This document shows positions 20,454 to 31,486 of a stretch of DNA of 64,000 nt, piece by piece (the stretch's first letter is position 1; each line of letters starts with the position of its first letter). The stretch spans positions 124,001 to 188,000 of the forward strand of contig NZ_OZ060383.1 in assembly GCF_964059015.1 (NCBI RefSeq). The letters run 5' to 3'. Both the position numbers and the translations under genes were made by a program. The stretch is from Buchnera aphidicola (Hyalopterus amygdali) (GTDB taxonomy: Bacteria > Pseudomonadota > Gammaproteobacteria > Enterobacterales > Enterobacteriaceae). The notes beneath the pieces are model-generated. The model ran no database searches. It had not been told where the DNA came from and saw only the letters and a program-made list of their open reading frames with translations.

Positions 20454-21212
20454 CTATAATATCGTGGATAAAACTTTTCTAAAAATTAACATTGTAGGAT
20501 GAAATTGAATTAGTATCAATCCAATTAAACCTGTTGAGAGTATAATAAACGCTATCCATCCAATTTTTCTTTTAAAAAAATTCATATTGTTTTTATTTTT
20601 TATTTTTTTAATTTTCCACCATTTTGATATTAGCCATATTCCAAGCCATATTAAAATTGAAATGATTAATAAAAACCATTTAAAATTATCATTTTTTGTA
20701 TTTGTAGGTATATTTATAGTTATACCTGTAATAATACCTGGAAAAAAATATATTGGAGGCCATAGAATACATCCTAAAATACTAGGAAAAAAAAATTTTT
20801 TTAAAGGTAATTTTAGCATACCGGCAACCATAGGGATAAGAGGTCTAGTAGGTCCTATAAATCGACCAATTAGTATTGTTAAAATACTATGTTTATGTAA
20901 TAAAGATTTTGTTTTATCAAGTAAGTTTAAATGTTTTTTTAAAAAATTTAAATTATGCAACCAATTTTTAAAATATAAGCCAATATAGTATGAACACCAG
21001 TCGCCTAATAAGCATCCAAGTATTCCTGCTATCCAAGAGGGATACAAAGGTAGTATGCCGTTACCTATAAAAGTTCCTAATGTTGCCATTAAAACTATTC
21101 CAGGTAAAAGTAGACCAACCAAAGCCAATGATTCCAAAAAGGATACTATTCCTACTATAAATATTGCATATGCTAAAGATTGTGTAATTAAAGATGTTAA
21201 CCAAGATTCCAT
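20454..21212 (-). CDS. yabI: YabI, DedA-family inner-membrane protein
   Basis: 252-residue polytopic membrane protein of the DedA family, about the size of E. coli YabI (254). The signature is present: FLESLALVGLLLPGIVLMATLG near residues 25-46, GCLLGDWCSYYIG near 65-77, and the conserved GRFIGPTRPLIPMVAGM near 115-131. E. coli DedA-family members support membrane homeostasis; some members in other organisms move lipids. The position next to surA is in keeping with the E. coli 1.2-1.6 minute region. It is one of few envelope proteins left. Confidence 0.94.
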   Translation of the reverse strand: MESWLTSLITQSLAYAIFIVGIVSFLESLALVGLLLPGIVLMATLGTFIGNGILPLYPSWIAGILGCLLGDWCSYYIGLYFKNWLHNLNFLKKHLNLLDKTKSLLHKHSILTILIGRFIGPTRPLIPMVAGMLKLPLKKFFFPSILGCILWPPIYFFPGIITGITINIPTNTKNDNFKWFLLIISILIWLGIWLISKWWKIKKIKNKNNMNFFKRKIGWIAFIILSTGLIGLILIQFHPTMLIFRKVLSTIL

Positions 21213-21473
21213 AAATACTCATTAATTTTTTAAGTTTTTTATTATAAAAAATATCAAAAAAATTATAAAATGTTTTAAAAACCACCTGAATATTTTTTTG
21301 ATTTTTTTGTGAGTTAATTTAATTATTTTCCTTTGATAGAGATTAAATATTACGTTTTTATATATATTTTTTTTATATCTAGTATCTCCAAAAAAATTTT
21401 AAAGAAAATATAAATTTTTAAAAATAGTAAAAAGAAATTAAAATATCAAGAGAATGCTTAAAAAAGAAGAATA

Positions 21474-22769
21474 ATGATGAAAGTATATTTTTTTTTAATT
21501 CTATGTTTTTTTTCGAATATTTTTTCTTTTGCTTATGGTAAAGAATGTGAAATTGACAAAATTGTTGCTATTGTTAATCATCAAATTATATTAAATAGTG
21601 ACGTAAATCAAGTTCTTTTTTCTCTAAAAAAAGAAGATCAAGAAATCAAGATACCTTTTAAAATTAATTTAATAAGAGATAAAATAATTGAAAAACTAAT
21701 TATTGATACTTTAATTTTAGAAGAAGCAAGAAAATTTAATGTTACAGTATCTGATGATCAAGTAAATACAATACTAAAAAGATATGCTTTAAAGCAGAAT
21801 ATTACATTTAATCAGCTAAAAAATAATATTATTATGAGTAATATAAACGATTGGTTTAGCTATAATGATTATATTCAAAATATCAAAAAATCATTAAAGA
21901 TTAAAATAATACAAGATTATGTATTAAATAGACGTATTAATATTTCAGAAAAAGAAGTGTATTTTTTTCTAAATAAAAAAAATATTGATAAAAATAAATT
22001 TAAAAAAATAGATTTAAATTATATTTTATTACCTTTTTTAAAAGAAAAAAATAAAATTTTAATGAGTAATACAAAAAATTTAGCTGATCAATTTATGCAA
22101 AAAATTAAAAGTAATTCATCGTTTGATTATTATCATGAATATTTTAAAAAAAATGATAAGATTTTTTTATCAAAAAAAATAAGATTAAATTCTTTGACAA
22201 ATCTAAAAAAAATACTATTGAATGAAGTAAATATTATAAAAAAAGGTCAAATTTTAGGCCCTATATTAGGAAAAGATGGATTTTATATTTTTAAAGTAGA
22301 TAACATTGTAGAAAATACTAAAAATAATCTTATTAATGAATTTCATATACAACATTGTTTAATACGTCCTTCTGTAATTTTAACGAATAAAAAAGCAAAA
22401 GAAGATATTTTTTATATATATAAAAATATAAAAAATAGAACGTATAGTTTTGATTATGCTGTTGAAAATTTATCTCATGATGTTTATTCATCGCATAAAA
22501 AAGGTGATTTAGGATGGATTTCAAGTAATTTTTTTAATAGTGATGTCAATAAAATTTTAAAAAATTTAAAAATAAATGATATTACTCATCCAATTCAATC
22601 TCGTTTTGGATGGCATATAATAAAATTATTAGAAATACGAGAAAGAAACAAACAAGATACTTTAGATAGAGATTCAGCTTATCAAATTTTGTTAAAAGAT
22701 AAAATAAAAATAGAAAAAGATAAGTGGATAGAAGAACTTAAAAATTCGTCTTATATTAAAATTTTATAG
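21474..22769 (+). CDS. surA: Periplasmic chaperone/peptidyl-prolyl isomerase SurA
   Basis: 431 residues (E. coli 428). An N-terminal signal peptide (about residues 1-22, hydrophobic, ending near FAYG) is followed by the chaperone domain starting EIDKIVAIVNHQIILNSDV, two parvulin-like domains and a C-terminal helix. The first parvulin domain (about 170-275) is strongly diverged. The second (about 285-395, with HIQHCLIRPS, KGDLGWIS and SRFGWHIIKLLE) is better kept. Two adjacent ATG codons (21474, 21477) are possible starts. E. coli lptD and pdxA, which flank surA there, are missing. Retention suggests outer-membrane porin folding is still needed. Confidence 0.94.
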   Translation: MMKVYFFLILCFFSNIFSFAYGKECEIDKIVAIVNHQIILNSDVNQVLFSLKKEDQEIKIPFKINLIRDKIIEKLIIDTLILEEARKFNVTVSDDQVNTILKRYALKQNITFNQLKNNIIMSNINDWFSYNDYIQNIKKSLKIKIIQDYVLNRRINISEKEVYFFLNKKNIDKNKFKKIDLNYILLPFLKEKNKILMSNTKNLADQFMQKIKSNSSFDYYHEYFKKNDKIFLSKKIRLNSLTNLKKILLNEVNIIKKGQILGPILGKDGFYIFKVDNIVENTKNNLINEFHIQHCLIRPSVILTNKKAKEDIFYIYKNIKNRTYSFDYAVENLSHDVYSSHKKGDLGWISSNFFNSDVNKILKNLKINDITHPIQSRFGWHIIKLLEIRERNKQDTLDRDSAYQILLKDKIKIEKDKWIEELKNSSYIKIL

Positions 22770-22835
22770 TTTATTGAAAATCATTGAAAATTTTTTAAAG
22801 TCTTCCGTTTTATATTAAATATTCGATACCCAATA

Positions 22836-23648
22836 ATGAATAAAAAAATAAAAAAATATTTTCCTCTTAAAAAATATAGTCAGAATTTTCTTATAAATCA
22901 AAAATTAATTGAAGAGATAGTAAATTTTATAAATCCTAAAGTAGAACAAACATTGGTTGAAATTGGACCAGGACTAGGTGCGTTAACGAAACCTATATGT
23001 AATATAGTAGATGAGTTAATTGTTATTGAAATTGATCCTGTTGTATTAAGTTGTTTAAAACAATTTTCTTTTTATTCACAATTAAGAGTTTTTTGTCAAG
23101 ATGCTTTGAATTTTAATTATTTGAATTTATTTTATAATAAAAACAAATTAATTCGTATTTTTGGAAACTTGCCATATAATATTGCTACATCTTTACTGTT
23201 TTGTTTTTTTAAAAAAAATAACATCATTTATGATATGAATTTTATGCTACAAAAAGAGGTTGCAAAACGCTTAGTTGCATCTCCAGGAAGGAAATCATAT
23301 GGTAGATTAAGCATTATATCTCAATATTACTATAATATTAAAATAATATTTGATGCTTTATCTGTAAATTTTCGGCCTATACCTAAAGTTGATTCTGCTT
23401 TTGTTCATTTTCAGCCTTACAAAAAACGGCCTTATTTTACTTATAATGTAAATGTTCTTAGTTATATAACAAACTTAGCTTTTCAAAAAAGGAGAAAAAT
23501 ATTGCGACATAGCTTAAAAAGTATTGTTTCGGAAAAAGTTTTATTAAAATTAGATATTGATCCAAAGTTAAGAGCGGAAAACGTTTCTGTATTACAGTAT
23601 TGTCAGTTATCTAATTATATTATTAACAACAATATTCTTAAAAAATAA
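22836..23648 (+). CDS. rsmA: 16S rRNA adenine dimethyltransferase (KsgA)
   Basis: Dimethylates two adjacent adenines in the 3' end hairpin of 16S rRNA during 30S assembly. 270 residues (E. coli 273). The Rossmann S-adenosylmethionine motif EIGPGLGALT (residues about 43-52) and the catalytic NLPYNIATSL (about 112-121) are intact, as is FRPIPKVDSAFVHF. It lies 66 bases after surA and 43 bases before the apaH ATG, an arrangement that matches E. coli surA-pdxA-rsmA-apaG-apaH minus pdxA and apaG. Confidence 0.97.
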   Translation: MNKKIKKYFPLKKYSQNFLINQKLIEEIVNFINPKVEQTLVEIGPGLGALTKPICNIVDELIVIEIDPVVLSCLKQFSFYSQLRVFCQDALNFNYLNLFYNKNKLIRIFGNLPYNIATSLLFCFFKKNNIIYDMNFMLQKEVAKRLVASPGRKSYGRLSIISQYYYNIKIIFDALSVNFRPIPKVDSAFVHFQPYKKRPYFTYNVNVLSYITNLAFQKRRKILRHSLKSIVSEKVLLKLDIDPKLRAENVSVLQYCQLSNYIINNNILKK

Positions 23649-23691
23649 ACGTTTGTTTCTAAAATGTTTTATTAGGAGTACATTTAAAAAA

Positions 23692-24510
23692 ATGAGTACC
23701 TATTTTATTAGTGATATTCATGGTTGTTACAAAGAATTGAAATTAATCTTAAAAAAAGTTTTATTTAATGTAAAAAAAGATTATTTATGGATTGCAGGTG
23801 ATTTAGTATCCAGAGGACCTCATTCTTTAAAAGTTATTAGATATATTTTTTCTCTGAAGGAAAGAGTTCAAATTGTGCTTGGAAATCATGATTTAAATTT
23901 AATTGCAGTACATTCTGGTATTAAAGAACGGAAAAAAACCGATTTTTTTGATGAATTTTTATCAGCACAAGATAGTTCAGAATTAATTAATTGGTTACGA
24001 TCTCAATCAGTTCTAAAAATTGATGAAAAAAGAAAAATTATTATGGTACATGCTGGTATAAGTCCACAGTGGGATATAAAAACAGCAAAAAAATGTGCAT
24101 TAGAAATTGAAAGATGTTTGTCAAGTAAAAATTACTCTTTATTTTTAAAATCTATTTATAAAAATGAAATAAATTATTGGACTAACAATTTAAAAAAGTT
24201 AGATCGTTTGCGATATAGTATAAATGCTTTCACACGTATGAGATATTGCTATACTGATAGTCGATTAAATCTTTTTTGCAAAAAATCTCCTAATTTAGTT
24301 AAATATCCTCTTGTTCCCTGGTATAAATTATTATGCAATTTTGAAAAAGAATATTCGGTCTTTTTTGGACATTGGTCTTCTTTAAGAGGCATTAAGGTAC
24401 CTCAACCATTTTTTCCATTAGATAATGGTTGTTGTTGGGGAGGGGAATTAACTATATTTCGATGGGAAGATAAAAAATATTTTTTTCAGCCTCTTGAAAA
24501 AAATATTTAA
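23692..24510 (+). CDS. apaH: Symmetrical diadenosine tetraphosphatase
   Basis: Hydrolyses Ap4A to two ADP. ATG 23692 gives 272 residues (E. coli 280) with N terminus MSTYFISDIHGCYKEL; an in-frame TTG at 23653 would add 13 unmatched residues. AGGAG at 23674-23678 is a little far (13 bases) from the ATG. The metallophosphatase motifs are present: DIHGC, GDLVSRGP, LGNHDLN, and the histidines in VHAGISPQWD and FGHWSSL. The last gene of the surA-rsmA-apaH unit, it is convergent with folA, with 35 bases between. Confidence 0.97.
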   Translation: MSTYFISDIHGCYKELKLILKKVLFNVKKDYLWIAGDLVSRGPHSLKVIRYIFSLKERVQIVLGNHDLNLIAVHSGIKERKKTDFFDEFLSAQDSSELINWLRSQSVLKIDEKRKIIMVHAGISPQWDIKTAKKCALEIERCLSSKNYSLFLKSIYKNEINYWTNNLKKLDRLRYSINAFTRMRYCYTDSRLNLFCKKSPNLVKYPLVPWYKLLCNFEKEYSVFFGHWSSLRGIKVPQPFFPLDNGCCWGGELTIFRWEDKKYFFQPLEKNI

Positions 24511-24545
24511 ATTGAATAAAAAATATTTTTTAATTCTTATATTAT

Positions 24546-25031
24546 TTATCTTGATAGAATTTCAAAACAGAAATTGTAAGGATTTATTTTATCTTTAAAA
24601 TATTTTTTTCTGAATATTATTTTCCAACTTTTATATAATTTATATTGAGGAAAATAAGTATCACCAACTCCATTAAAATCTACGTGTGTTAAATATAATT
24701 TATTTGCATAAAACAACATTTGTTGATATATTTTCTCTCCTCCAATTACCATAATTTCTTTATCATGTTGTGTATAAATTAAAGCCTCTGCAATTGATTG
24801 AACTGATATAACATTTTCTTGTATAATTTTTTTATGACTAATAACAATATTATTACGCATGGGCAAAGGACGACTTAGAATAGATTCCCATGTTAAACGT
24901 CCCATAATAACATTTTTATATATTGTATTTTTTTTAAACCATTTTAAATCTTTTGGAAGATGCCAGGGTATTTGCTTATTGTGTCCAATAACTAAATTAT
25001 TTGAAATGGCTGCAATTAGGCTAACTTTCAT
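24546..25031 (-). CDS. folA: Dihydrofolate reductase
   Basis: Reduces dihydrofolate to tetrahydrofolate with NADPH. 161 residues (E. coli 159). VSLIAAISNNLVIG starts the fold. The Met20-loop region holds PWHLPKDLKWFK with the catalytic Asp near residue 28. VIMGRLTWESI, VIGGEKIYQQML, and DTYFP follow. It is a single minus-strand gene between apaH (convergent) and carB. In E. coli folA is also convergent with apaH and downstream of carAB, so the local order is ancestral. Confidence 0.97.
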   Translation of the reverse strand: MKVSLIAAISNNLVIGHNKQIPWHLPKDLKWFKKNTIYKNVIMGRLTWESILSRPLPMRNNIVISHKKIIQENVISVQSIAEALIYTQHDKEIMVIGGEKIYQQMLFYANKLYLTHVDFNGVGDTYFPQYKLYKSWKIIFRKKYFKDKINPYNFCFEILSR

Positions 25032-25094
25032 AGTTATATTTAACTTTTTATAGTTATAAATATGTTTTACAACATATTTATAAAAATTTATTTT

Positions 25095-28000
25095 TTAATT
25101 AATTAAATTTATTTTTTTATGCATATCTTGTAAAGATATAATATTTTTTGTTGGTTTTTCATTTAGTGCCATAATTGTTGCAAAAGCCCCATTGATAGTA
25201 GTATCATAATGTACTTTATATTGTAAAGCACTACGGCATATTAATTTAGAATCTTTTATTCCCTGATGACAAGATGTGGTGTTGACTATATATGAATATT
25301 CTCCATTTTTTAAACGATCTTGTATATGAGGTCTTCCTTCATGAACTTTATTTACTAATCGAGATATAATTCCAGATTTTTTTAATGCTATAGCTGTACC
25401 TTTTGTAGCATCTATTATAAATCCTAATTTTTGAAGTTTTACTGCTAAGTTTACAATATTTTTTTTATCGTCATTTCTAACTGAAAGAAGAACACGACCT
25501 GATTTTTTCATATTTGTATGTGCACCTAGCATTGCTTTTGAAAATGCTTCTGAAAAGTTTTTTCCAATGCCCATTACTTCTCCTGTAGAACGCATTTCAG
25601 GACCTAATATGGGATCTACACCTTGAAATTTATCAAAAGGAAGGACTGCTTCTTTTACTGAAAAATATGATGGTATGACTTCTTTATCAAATCCCTGTTC
25701 TGATAATTTTTGACCGCACATTACACGAACAGAAATTTTTGCGAGTGCTAATCCTGTTGCTTTTGAAACAAATGGAACTGTACGAGATGCTCTTGGATTA
25801 ACTTCAATAATGTATATATCATTGTTTTTTATAGCAAATTGAACATTCATAAGACCTTTTACAGATAATTCAAAAGCTAATTTTTTAACTTGATTTCTAA
25901 TTTTATCTTGAATTTTATTTTTTAAAGTATATGCAGGAAGAGAACATGCAGAATCTCCAGAATGTATCCCGGCTTGTTCAATATGTTCCATGATACCTCC
26001 AATTAAAACTTTTTCTCCATCACAGATTGCATCTACATCTACTTCTATAGCATAGTTGAGATATTGATCTAGCAAAATTGGAGTGGTATTGTCTTTTTTT
26101 AAAATTATTTTAAAATAATTGTCTAGATCGTTTGGTTCATATACAATTTCCATTGCTCTACCACCTAATACATAGGATGGTCGAACCATAATAGGATAAC
26201 CAATTTCTATAGCTTTTTTATGAGCCTCTTCTATACTAAATACAGTCGCATTTAGAGGTTGTTTCAACTTTAATTTACTTACAATTTTTTGAAAACGATT
26301 ACGATCTTCTGCTTTATCAATAGCGTCAGGATTTGTTCCAATAATAGGTATTCCTTCTTTTTCAAATTGACGTGCTAGTTTTAATGGTGTTTGACCTCCA
26401 TACTGTATAATAACACCTTGTGGTTTTTCAATTTTAACTATTTCTAGAACATTTTCTAATGTAATAGGTTCGAAATATAGTCTATCAGAAATATCATAAT
26501 CTGTAGATACAGTTTCTGGATTACAATTTATCATAATTGCTTCGAAACCATCTTCTCTTAAAGCTTGAGCTGCATGTACACAACAATAATCAAATTCTAT
26601 ACCTTGTCCAATTCTATTAGGTCCTCCTCCTATAACAATAATTTTTCTTTTATTTTTTGTAGGATGTGATTCACATTCATCTTCCCATGTTGAATACATA
26701 TATGCTGTTTCAGTTGAAAATTCAGCAGAACATGTATCAATTCTTTTATAGACAGGATGTAAATTCAGTTTGTTTCTAAGATTACGTATTTCTTCTTCTT
26801 TTTTTCCAGTTAAAATAGATATACGTAAGTCTGAAAAACCTTTTCTTTTTATAAAGTATAAAAATTTATATTTTAGTCCAATAAATCCCTTTTCTATAAT
26901 TTTTTTTTCTAATAAAATAATTTCTTGAATTTGAATAAGAAACCAAGGATCAATTGATGTCAATTCAAATACTTCATTTACAGACATGCCAAAACGGAAA
27001 GCATCACCTATATACCAAAGACGATCTGCTCCAGCATCTTTTAATTCATGTCTAATTTTTATTAAGTTTAAACACGAAACTTTAGAATCGAAACCACTAG
27101 CTCCTATTTCCAATCCACAAATAGCTTTTTGTATAGATTCTTGAAAAGTACGTCCTATTGCCATTACTTCGCCAACAGACTTCATTTGAGTTGTAAGTCT
27201 ATCATTACATCCTAAAAATTTTTCGAAATTAAATCTAGGAATTTTAGTTACTATATAGTCTATTGATGGTTCAAAGGATGCTGTAGTATTTGTTCCTGTT
27301 ATATCGTTTGCCAGTTCATCTAAGGTATATCCTATAGCTAATTTAGCTGCTATTTTTGCAATTGGGAAGCCAGTAGCTTTAGAAGCTAAAGCAGAAGAAC
27401 GAGAAACTCGAGGATTCATTTCAATAACTATCATCCGACCATTTTTTGGATTAATTGCAAACTGTACATTAGAACCTCCTGTTTCTACACCAATTTCTCT
27501 TAAAATTGACATAGAAGCATTTCTCATAATTTGATATTCTTTATCAGTTAAAGTTTGTGCTGGCGCTATAGTTATCGAATCACCTGTATGTATACCCATA
27601 GGATCTAAATTTTCAATTGAACATACAATAATACAATTGTTATTTTTATCTCTTACTACTTCCATTTCATATTCTTTCCAACCAATAAGCGATTCGTCAA
27701 TTAATAGTTCAGTAGTAGGAGATAATTTTAAACCTCTTTCACAAATTTCTTCAAATTCTTCTTGATTATAAGCTATTCCTCCACCATTTCCTCCCATAGT
27801 AAAAGAAGGTCTGATAATACATGGAAAACCTACATTTTTTAAAACGTATAATGCTTCTTTAATATTATGTGCTATACCACATTTTGCCGTCTTAAGATTA
27901 AGTTTTTGCATGGATTTTTCGAATAATTTTCTATCTTCTGCTTTGTTAATAGCATCAATAGTGGCACCTATTATTTTTACATTAAATTTTTTTAATATTC

Positions 28001-28316
28001 CTCTTCGATCTAGCTCTAAGGCGCAATTTAGTGCAGTTTGACCACCCATAGTAGGTAACAATGCATCGGGTTGTTCTTTTTTTATGATTTTTTTAACTAT
28101 TTTCCAATGAATAGGTTCAATATATGTAGAATCCGCCATGCAAGGATCAGTCATAATAGTTGCTGGATTTGAATTTACAAGAATTATTTTATAACCTTCT
28201 TCTTTTAATGCTTTGCACGCTTGTGCACCTGAATAATCAAACTCGCATGCTTGCCCAATGACTATTGGACCAGCACCAAGAATTAAAATCGACTTTATAT
28301 CAGTAGATTTAGGCAT
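25095..28316 (-). CDS. carB: Carbamoyl-phosphate synthase large subunit
   Basis: Makes carbamoyl phosphate from glutamine-derived ammonia, bicarbonate and two ATP, for arginine and pyrimidine synthesis. 1073 residues, the same as E. coli. Two homologous halves each carry an ATP-grasp domain: the first has [17 protein letters not shown] near 168, and the second has [16 protein letters not shown] near 715. An oligomerisation domain lies between them and a C-terminal allosteric (MGS-like) domain from about 935. It starts 13 bases after carA on the same strand. A key provider of arginine precursors in this symbiont type (inference). Confidence 0.99.
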   Translation of the reverse strand: MPKSTDIKSILILGAGPIVIGQACEFDYSGAQACKALKEEGYKIILVNSNPATIMTDPCMADSTYIEPIHWKIVKKIIKKEQPDALLPTMGGQTALNCALELDRRGILKKFNVKIIGATIDAINKAEDRKLFEKSMQKLNLKTAKCGIAHNIKEALYVLKNVGFPCIIRPSFTMGGNGGGIAYNQEEFEEICERGLKLSPTTELLIDESLIGWKEYEMEVVRDKNNNCIIVCSIENLDPMGIHTGDSITIAPAQTLTDKEYQIMRNASMSILREIGVETGGSNVQFAINPKNGRMIVIEMNPRVSRSSALASKATGFPIAKIAAKLAIGYTLDELANDITGTNTTASFEPSIDYIVTKIPRFNFEKFLGCNDRLTTQMKSVGEVMAIGRTFQESIQKAICGLEIGASGFDSKVSCLNLIKIRHELKDAGADRLWYIGDAFRFGMSVNEVFELTSIDPWFLIQIQEIILLEKKIIEKGFIGLKYKFLYFIKRKGFSDLRISILTGKKEEEIRNLRNKLNLHPVYKRIDTCSAEFSTETAYMYSTWEDECESHPTKNKRKIIVIGGGPNRIGQGIEFDYCCVHAAQALREDGFEAIMINCNPETVSTDYDISDRLYFEPITLENVLEIVKIEKPQGVIIQYGGQTPLKLARQFEKEGIPIIGTNPDAIDKAEDRNRFQKIVSKLKLKQPLNATVFSIEEAHKKAIEIGYPIMVRPSYVLGGRAMEIVYEPNDLDNYFKIILKKDNTTPILLDQYLNYAIEVDVDAICDGEKVLIGGIMEHIEQAGIHSGDSACSLPAYTLKNKIQDKIRNQVKKLAFELSVKGLMNVQFAIKNNDIYIIEVNPRASRTVPFVSKATGLALAKISVRVMCGQKLSEQGFDKEVIPSYFSVKEAVLPFDKFQGVDPILGPEMRSTGEVMGIGKNFSEAFSKAMLGAHTNMKKSGRVLLSVRNDDKKNIVNLAVKLQKLGFIIDATKGTAIALKKSGIISRLVNKVHEGRPHIQDRLKNGEYSYIVNTTSCHQGIKDSKLICRSALQYKVHYDTTINGAFATIMALNEKPTKNIISLQDMHKKINLIN

Positions 28317-28329
28317 TTTTTTTCTCTAA

Positions 28330-29475
28330 TTAATTACTAAATTTTACTTGATTAAGTAATTTAATAAAATGGTCAAATAAAGATGAAGCATCGTGTGGTC
28401 CAGGACTAGATTCCGGATGTCCTTGAAAACTAAAAGCTAATTTGTTTGTTAAACGTAGTCCTTGTAAGGTCCCATCGAAAAGAGAACTGTGTGTTATAGC
28501 TACATTATTTGGCATGTTTTTTTCATCGACAGTAAAACTATGATTTTGTGATGTTATAATTACTCGATTTGTTTGTATTTCTTTTACCGGATGGTTTGCA
28601 CCATGATGACCAAATTTCATTTTAACAATATTAGCTCCGCTAGCTAATGCAAGCAGTTGATGGCCTAAACAAATTCCAAAAATAGGAATATTTATTTTTA
28701 AAAAATATTGAATTGCATGAATTGCATAATCGCACGGTCTAGGGTCGCCAGGACCATTAGACAAAAAAATTCCATCAGGATGAAAATTTAAAGCTTTTTC
28801 AGGATCAGTTTCAGCTGGAACAACAGTTAAATAACATCCTCTATCTACAAGCATACGTAATATATTTCTTTTTACGCCAAAATCATACACAACAATATGA
28901 AAAAGAAATTTTTTTTCTTTTTTAGGAGTACTTTTTTTTAAATTAATTGAAAGACTATTTTCTTCCCAATTGTAAATTACTTTAGTACTAATTTTTTTCG
29001 CCAGATCTAGTCCTTGTAAACTTAAAAAATTTTTTGCTTTTTGCTGTGCTATTGTATAATTTTCCTCTTTGTCTTCTATAATGCATCCGTTTTGAGAGCC
29101 TTTAGTACGCAGAATGCGTGTTAATTTTCTTGTATCAATATCAGATATGGCAACAATATTATTTTCTTTTAAGTAAGAAGAAAGATCTTTTACGCTTCTA
29201 TAATTACTTGATATAGGTGATATATCACGAATAATTAATCCTCTTATATGAATTTTAGATGATTCTTCATCACTAGGATTAGTACCAATATTTCCAATGT
29301 GGGGGTGAGTTAATGTTACAATTTGATGTGAATAAGAAGGATCGGTGATTATTTCTTGATATCCAGTGATTGATGTATTAAAAACAACTTCGCCTACAGT
29401 TGTGCCCTTAGCTCCAATGGAACGTCCATGAAATCTAGTTCCATCTTCTAAAACTAGTACTGCTGATTGTCCCAA
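28330..29475 (-). CDS. carA: Carbamoyl-phosphate synthase small subunit (UUG start)
   Basis: Glutamine amidotransferase subunit feeding ammonia to CarB. I place the start at TTG 29473-29475, giving 381 residues (E. coli 382). GGAGG (29481-29485) is 5 bases upstream, and the next residues [19 protein letters not shown] align with E. coli from its own UUG start. The upstream in-frame GTG (29485-29487) overlaps the Shine-Dalgarno itself, so it is unlikely. The class I amidotransferase nucleophile Cys is in [16 protein letters not shown]. The His and Glu of the triad are in [14 protein letters not shown] 151-base spacer upstream should hold the carAB promoter. Confidence 0.96.
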   Translation of the reverse strand: MGQSAVLVLEDGTRFHGRSIGAKGTTVGEVVFNTSITGYQEIITDPSYSHQIVTLTHPHIGNIGTNPSDEESSKIHIRGLIIRDISPISSNYRSVKDLSSYLKENNIVAISDIDTRKLTRILRTKGSQNGCIIEDKEENYTIAQQKAKNFLSLQGLDLAKKISTKVIYNWEENSLSINLKKSTPKKEKKFLFHIVVYDFGVKRNILRMLVDRGCYLTVVPAETDPEKALNFHPDGIFLSNGPGDPRPCDYAIHAIQYFLKINIPIFGICLGHQLLALASGANIVKMKFGHHGANHPVKEIQTNRVIITSQNHSFTVDEKNMPNNVAITHSSLFDGTLQGLRLTNKLAFSFQGHPESSPGPHDASSLFDHFIKLLNQVKFSN

Positions 29476-29626
29476 AGCATCCTCCACTAAATTGTTTTTT
29501 TAATGTTAATTAAATATTGAATATAAGTAGAATTTTAAAAAAATTGTATTATATTTTAACTAAAATTAACGTTTTTGTCTATTATACTAAATATATTTAC
29601 ATTATTGACATTTGATTGAAAATTTT

Positions 29627-30457
29627 TTAAATGTTTTTAAATTTATCTTTAAGTATATCGTTCATATTAAATAGTCCTGTATTTTTTTTATGAATCCATA
29701 TTGCTGCCTCAATAGCACCTTTGGCAAAGGATTTGCGATTGAAAGCACTGTGATTAATTTGAATTTCTTCATCTTTATTAGAAAATATAATAGTATGTTT
29801 TCCAATAATATTGCCTGATCTGATACTAGAAAATCCAATTTTTTTTGTTTCTCTTATTTTTTTTGTGATACCTTTTTTATAATATAATGTATGTTGATTT
29901 AATTTCCAATTCATAACTTTTGCTATTTTTTCCCCAATAGTTAGTGCTGTTCCTGAAGGGATATCTACTTTATCTCGATGATGAAATTCTATGATATCAA
30001 TATCTGAATCATTTCCTAAAATTTTAGTTGTTTTTTGAACTAATTCATGAATTAAATTAATTCCAATGCTAAAATTAGAGGAAAGTATTAAAGCAATTTT
30101 TTTAGAATACGAATTAATAATTGAAATTTCTTCATCTAAAAAACCGGTTGTACCAATAATAATATTTTTTCTAAAATCATAACATTGTTTTATAAAAGAT
30201 AGAGTACTACTTGGCTTCGTAAAATCAATCAAAACATCAAAGTTATTTTTTTCTATGTTTAAAGCATCTTCTATATATACACCTATTTTACCTATTCCAA
30301 TCATTTCTCCTATATCATGATTAATTAATGGATGATTTTTTTTTACTATTGCACAGGCTAAAATAGCATTTTTATTTTTTTGTATTTCTTTAATTAATAT
30401 TTTTCCCATGCGACCCATAGGACCAGTGATCGCAATGCGAGTTATTTTTTTATTCAT
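29627..30457 (-). CDS. dapB: 4-hydroxy-tetrahydrodipicolinate reductase
   Basis: NAD(P)H-dependent step of the lysine/diaminopimelate pathway. 276 residues (E. coli 273). The N-terminal nucleotide-binding fold has RIAITGPMGRMGK. The catalytic signature is IEFHHRDKVDIPSGTAL, with the His pair and Lys, and the C terminus has INHSAFNRKSFAKGAIEAAIWI. It is 14 bases from the upstream ispH, probably co-transcribed. Lysine is an essential amino acid that aphid symbionts make for their hosts, and diaminopimelate also serves peptidoglycan. Confidence 0.97.
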   Translation of the reverse strand: MNKKITRIAITGPMGRMGKILIKEIQKNKNAILACAIVKKNHPLINHDIGEMIGIGKIGVYIEDALNIEKNNFDVLIDFTKPSSTLSFIKQCYDFRKNIIIGTTGFLDEEISIINSYSKKIALILSSNFSIGINLIHELVQKTTKILGNDSDIDIIEFHHRDKVDIPSGTALTIGEKIAKVMNWKLNQHTLYYKKGITKKIRETKKIGFSSIRSGNIIGKHTIIFSNKDEEIQINHSAFNRKSFAKGAIEAAIWIHKKNTGLFNMNDILKDKFKNI

Positions 30458-30471
30458 AATTTTTTCTAATT

Positions 30472-31416
30472 TTATGTGTATATTAAATTTTTAGGAATTT
30501 TAAATATTTTTTTTTCTTTATCGTTTAAAATTTCTTGTGGTGGATTATTAAATCCAATTTTTTTTAAATATTTTATAACTTCTTGTACCAGTATATCTGG
30601 TGCGGAAGCACCAGCTGTAATACCAATATTTTTTGTTTTTTTTAGCCATTCCTCTTTGATATCTAAAAACGATTCAATTTGTTTTGTAAATATTCCTGTT
30701 TCTTTTCCTAATTCTGTAAGACGATTTGAGTTAGAAGAATTTTTAGAGCCAATTACAAGAATTGTATCAGTTATTTTCGATAATTTAAGGAGTGCATTTT
30801 GTCTATTTGTGGTGGCATAACATATATCTTCTTTTTTAGGTCCAGATATATTAGGAAATTTATTTTTTAAAGCTAAAATAATAAATTGGGTATTTTTGAT
30901 AGATAAAGTTGTTTGTGTAAAAAAATTTAATTTTTGATTACTTTTGATATTTAATTTATTTATATCTTGTACTGATTCAATAAGATGTATTTTTCTTTTT
31001 TTGTTTTCATAGTGTCCTATTGTACCAATAACTTCAGGATGTCCTTTATGCCCAATGAAAATTGTTTCTATGTTGTTTTTGCTTGACTTTTCAACTTCTA
31101 AGTGTACTTTTTCAACTAATGGACATGTTGCATTTAAAATAGTTAAATTTTTTTTTATAGCTTTCTTTTTTGTTGCTTTTGATACTCCGTGTGCTGAAAA
31201 AACAACTATGGAATTGTTTGGAATATCTTTAATTTCTTCAACGAAAATTACTCCTTTTTTACGAAATGTTTCTATGACATATTGATTATGTACTAGTTCA
31301 TGTTTAACATAAATAGTTTTTTTATAAATTTTTAAAGCATTTTCAACCATTAATATAGCTCTTTTAACACCTGCACAAAAACCTCTTGGATTAGCTAATA
31401 TAATATTCATTATCAT
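30472..31416 (-). CDS. ispH: 4-hydroxy-3-methylbut-2-enyl diphosphate reductase
   Basis: Last enzyme of the MEP isoprenoid pathway, an iron-sulfur protein. 314 residues (E. coli 316). The three cluster cysteines are in ANPRGFCAGV (near residue 14), NATCPLV (near 98) and DICYATTNRQ (near 199). SAHGVSKA, GHKGHPEVIGT and GASAPDILVQ are also intact. Two starts are possible: ATG 31416 or ATG 31410. GAGAA lies 4 bases before the first and about 10 before the second; homology slightly favours the second. fkpB, which separates ispH from lspA in E. coli, is gone. The pathway gene ispE is also in the window. Confidence 0.97.
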   Translation of the reverse strand: MIMNIILANPRGFCAGVKRAILMVENALKIYKKTIYVKHELVHNQYVIETFRKKGVIFVEEIKDIPNNSIVVFSAHGVSKATKKKAIKKNLTILNATCPLVEKVHLEVEKSSKNNIETIFIGHKGHPEVIGTIGHYENKKRKIHLIESVQDINKLNIKSNQKLNFFTQTTLSIKNTQFIILALKNKFPNISGPKKEDICYATTNRQNALLKLSKITDTILVIGSKNSSNSNRLTELGKETGIFTKQIESFLDIKEEWLKKTKNIGITAGASAPDILVQEVIKYLKKIGFNNPPQEILNDKEKKIFKIPKNLIYT

Positions 31417-31486
31417 TTTTCTCGAAATACATTTATATTGAATTAGATAAAAATTGACAATTTATTTTTTTAAAACTAATTTTAAA

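Noticed and set aside
21061..21285. Minus-strand frame overlapping the 5' end of yabI
   Set aside because: Overlaps the well supported yabI start in another frame and shows no recognisable sequence.
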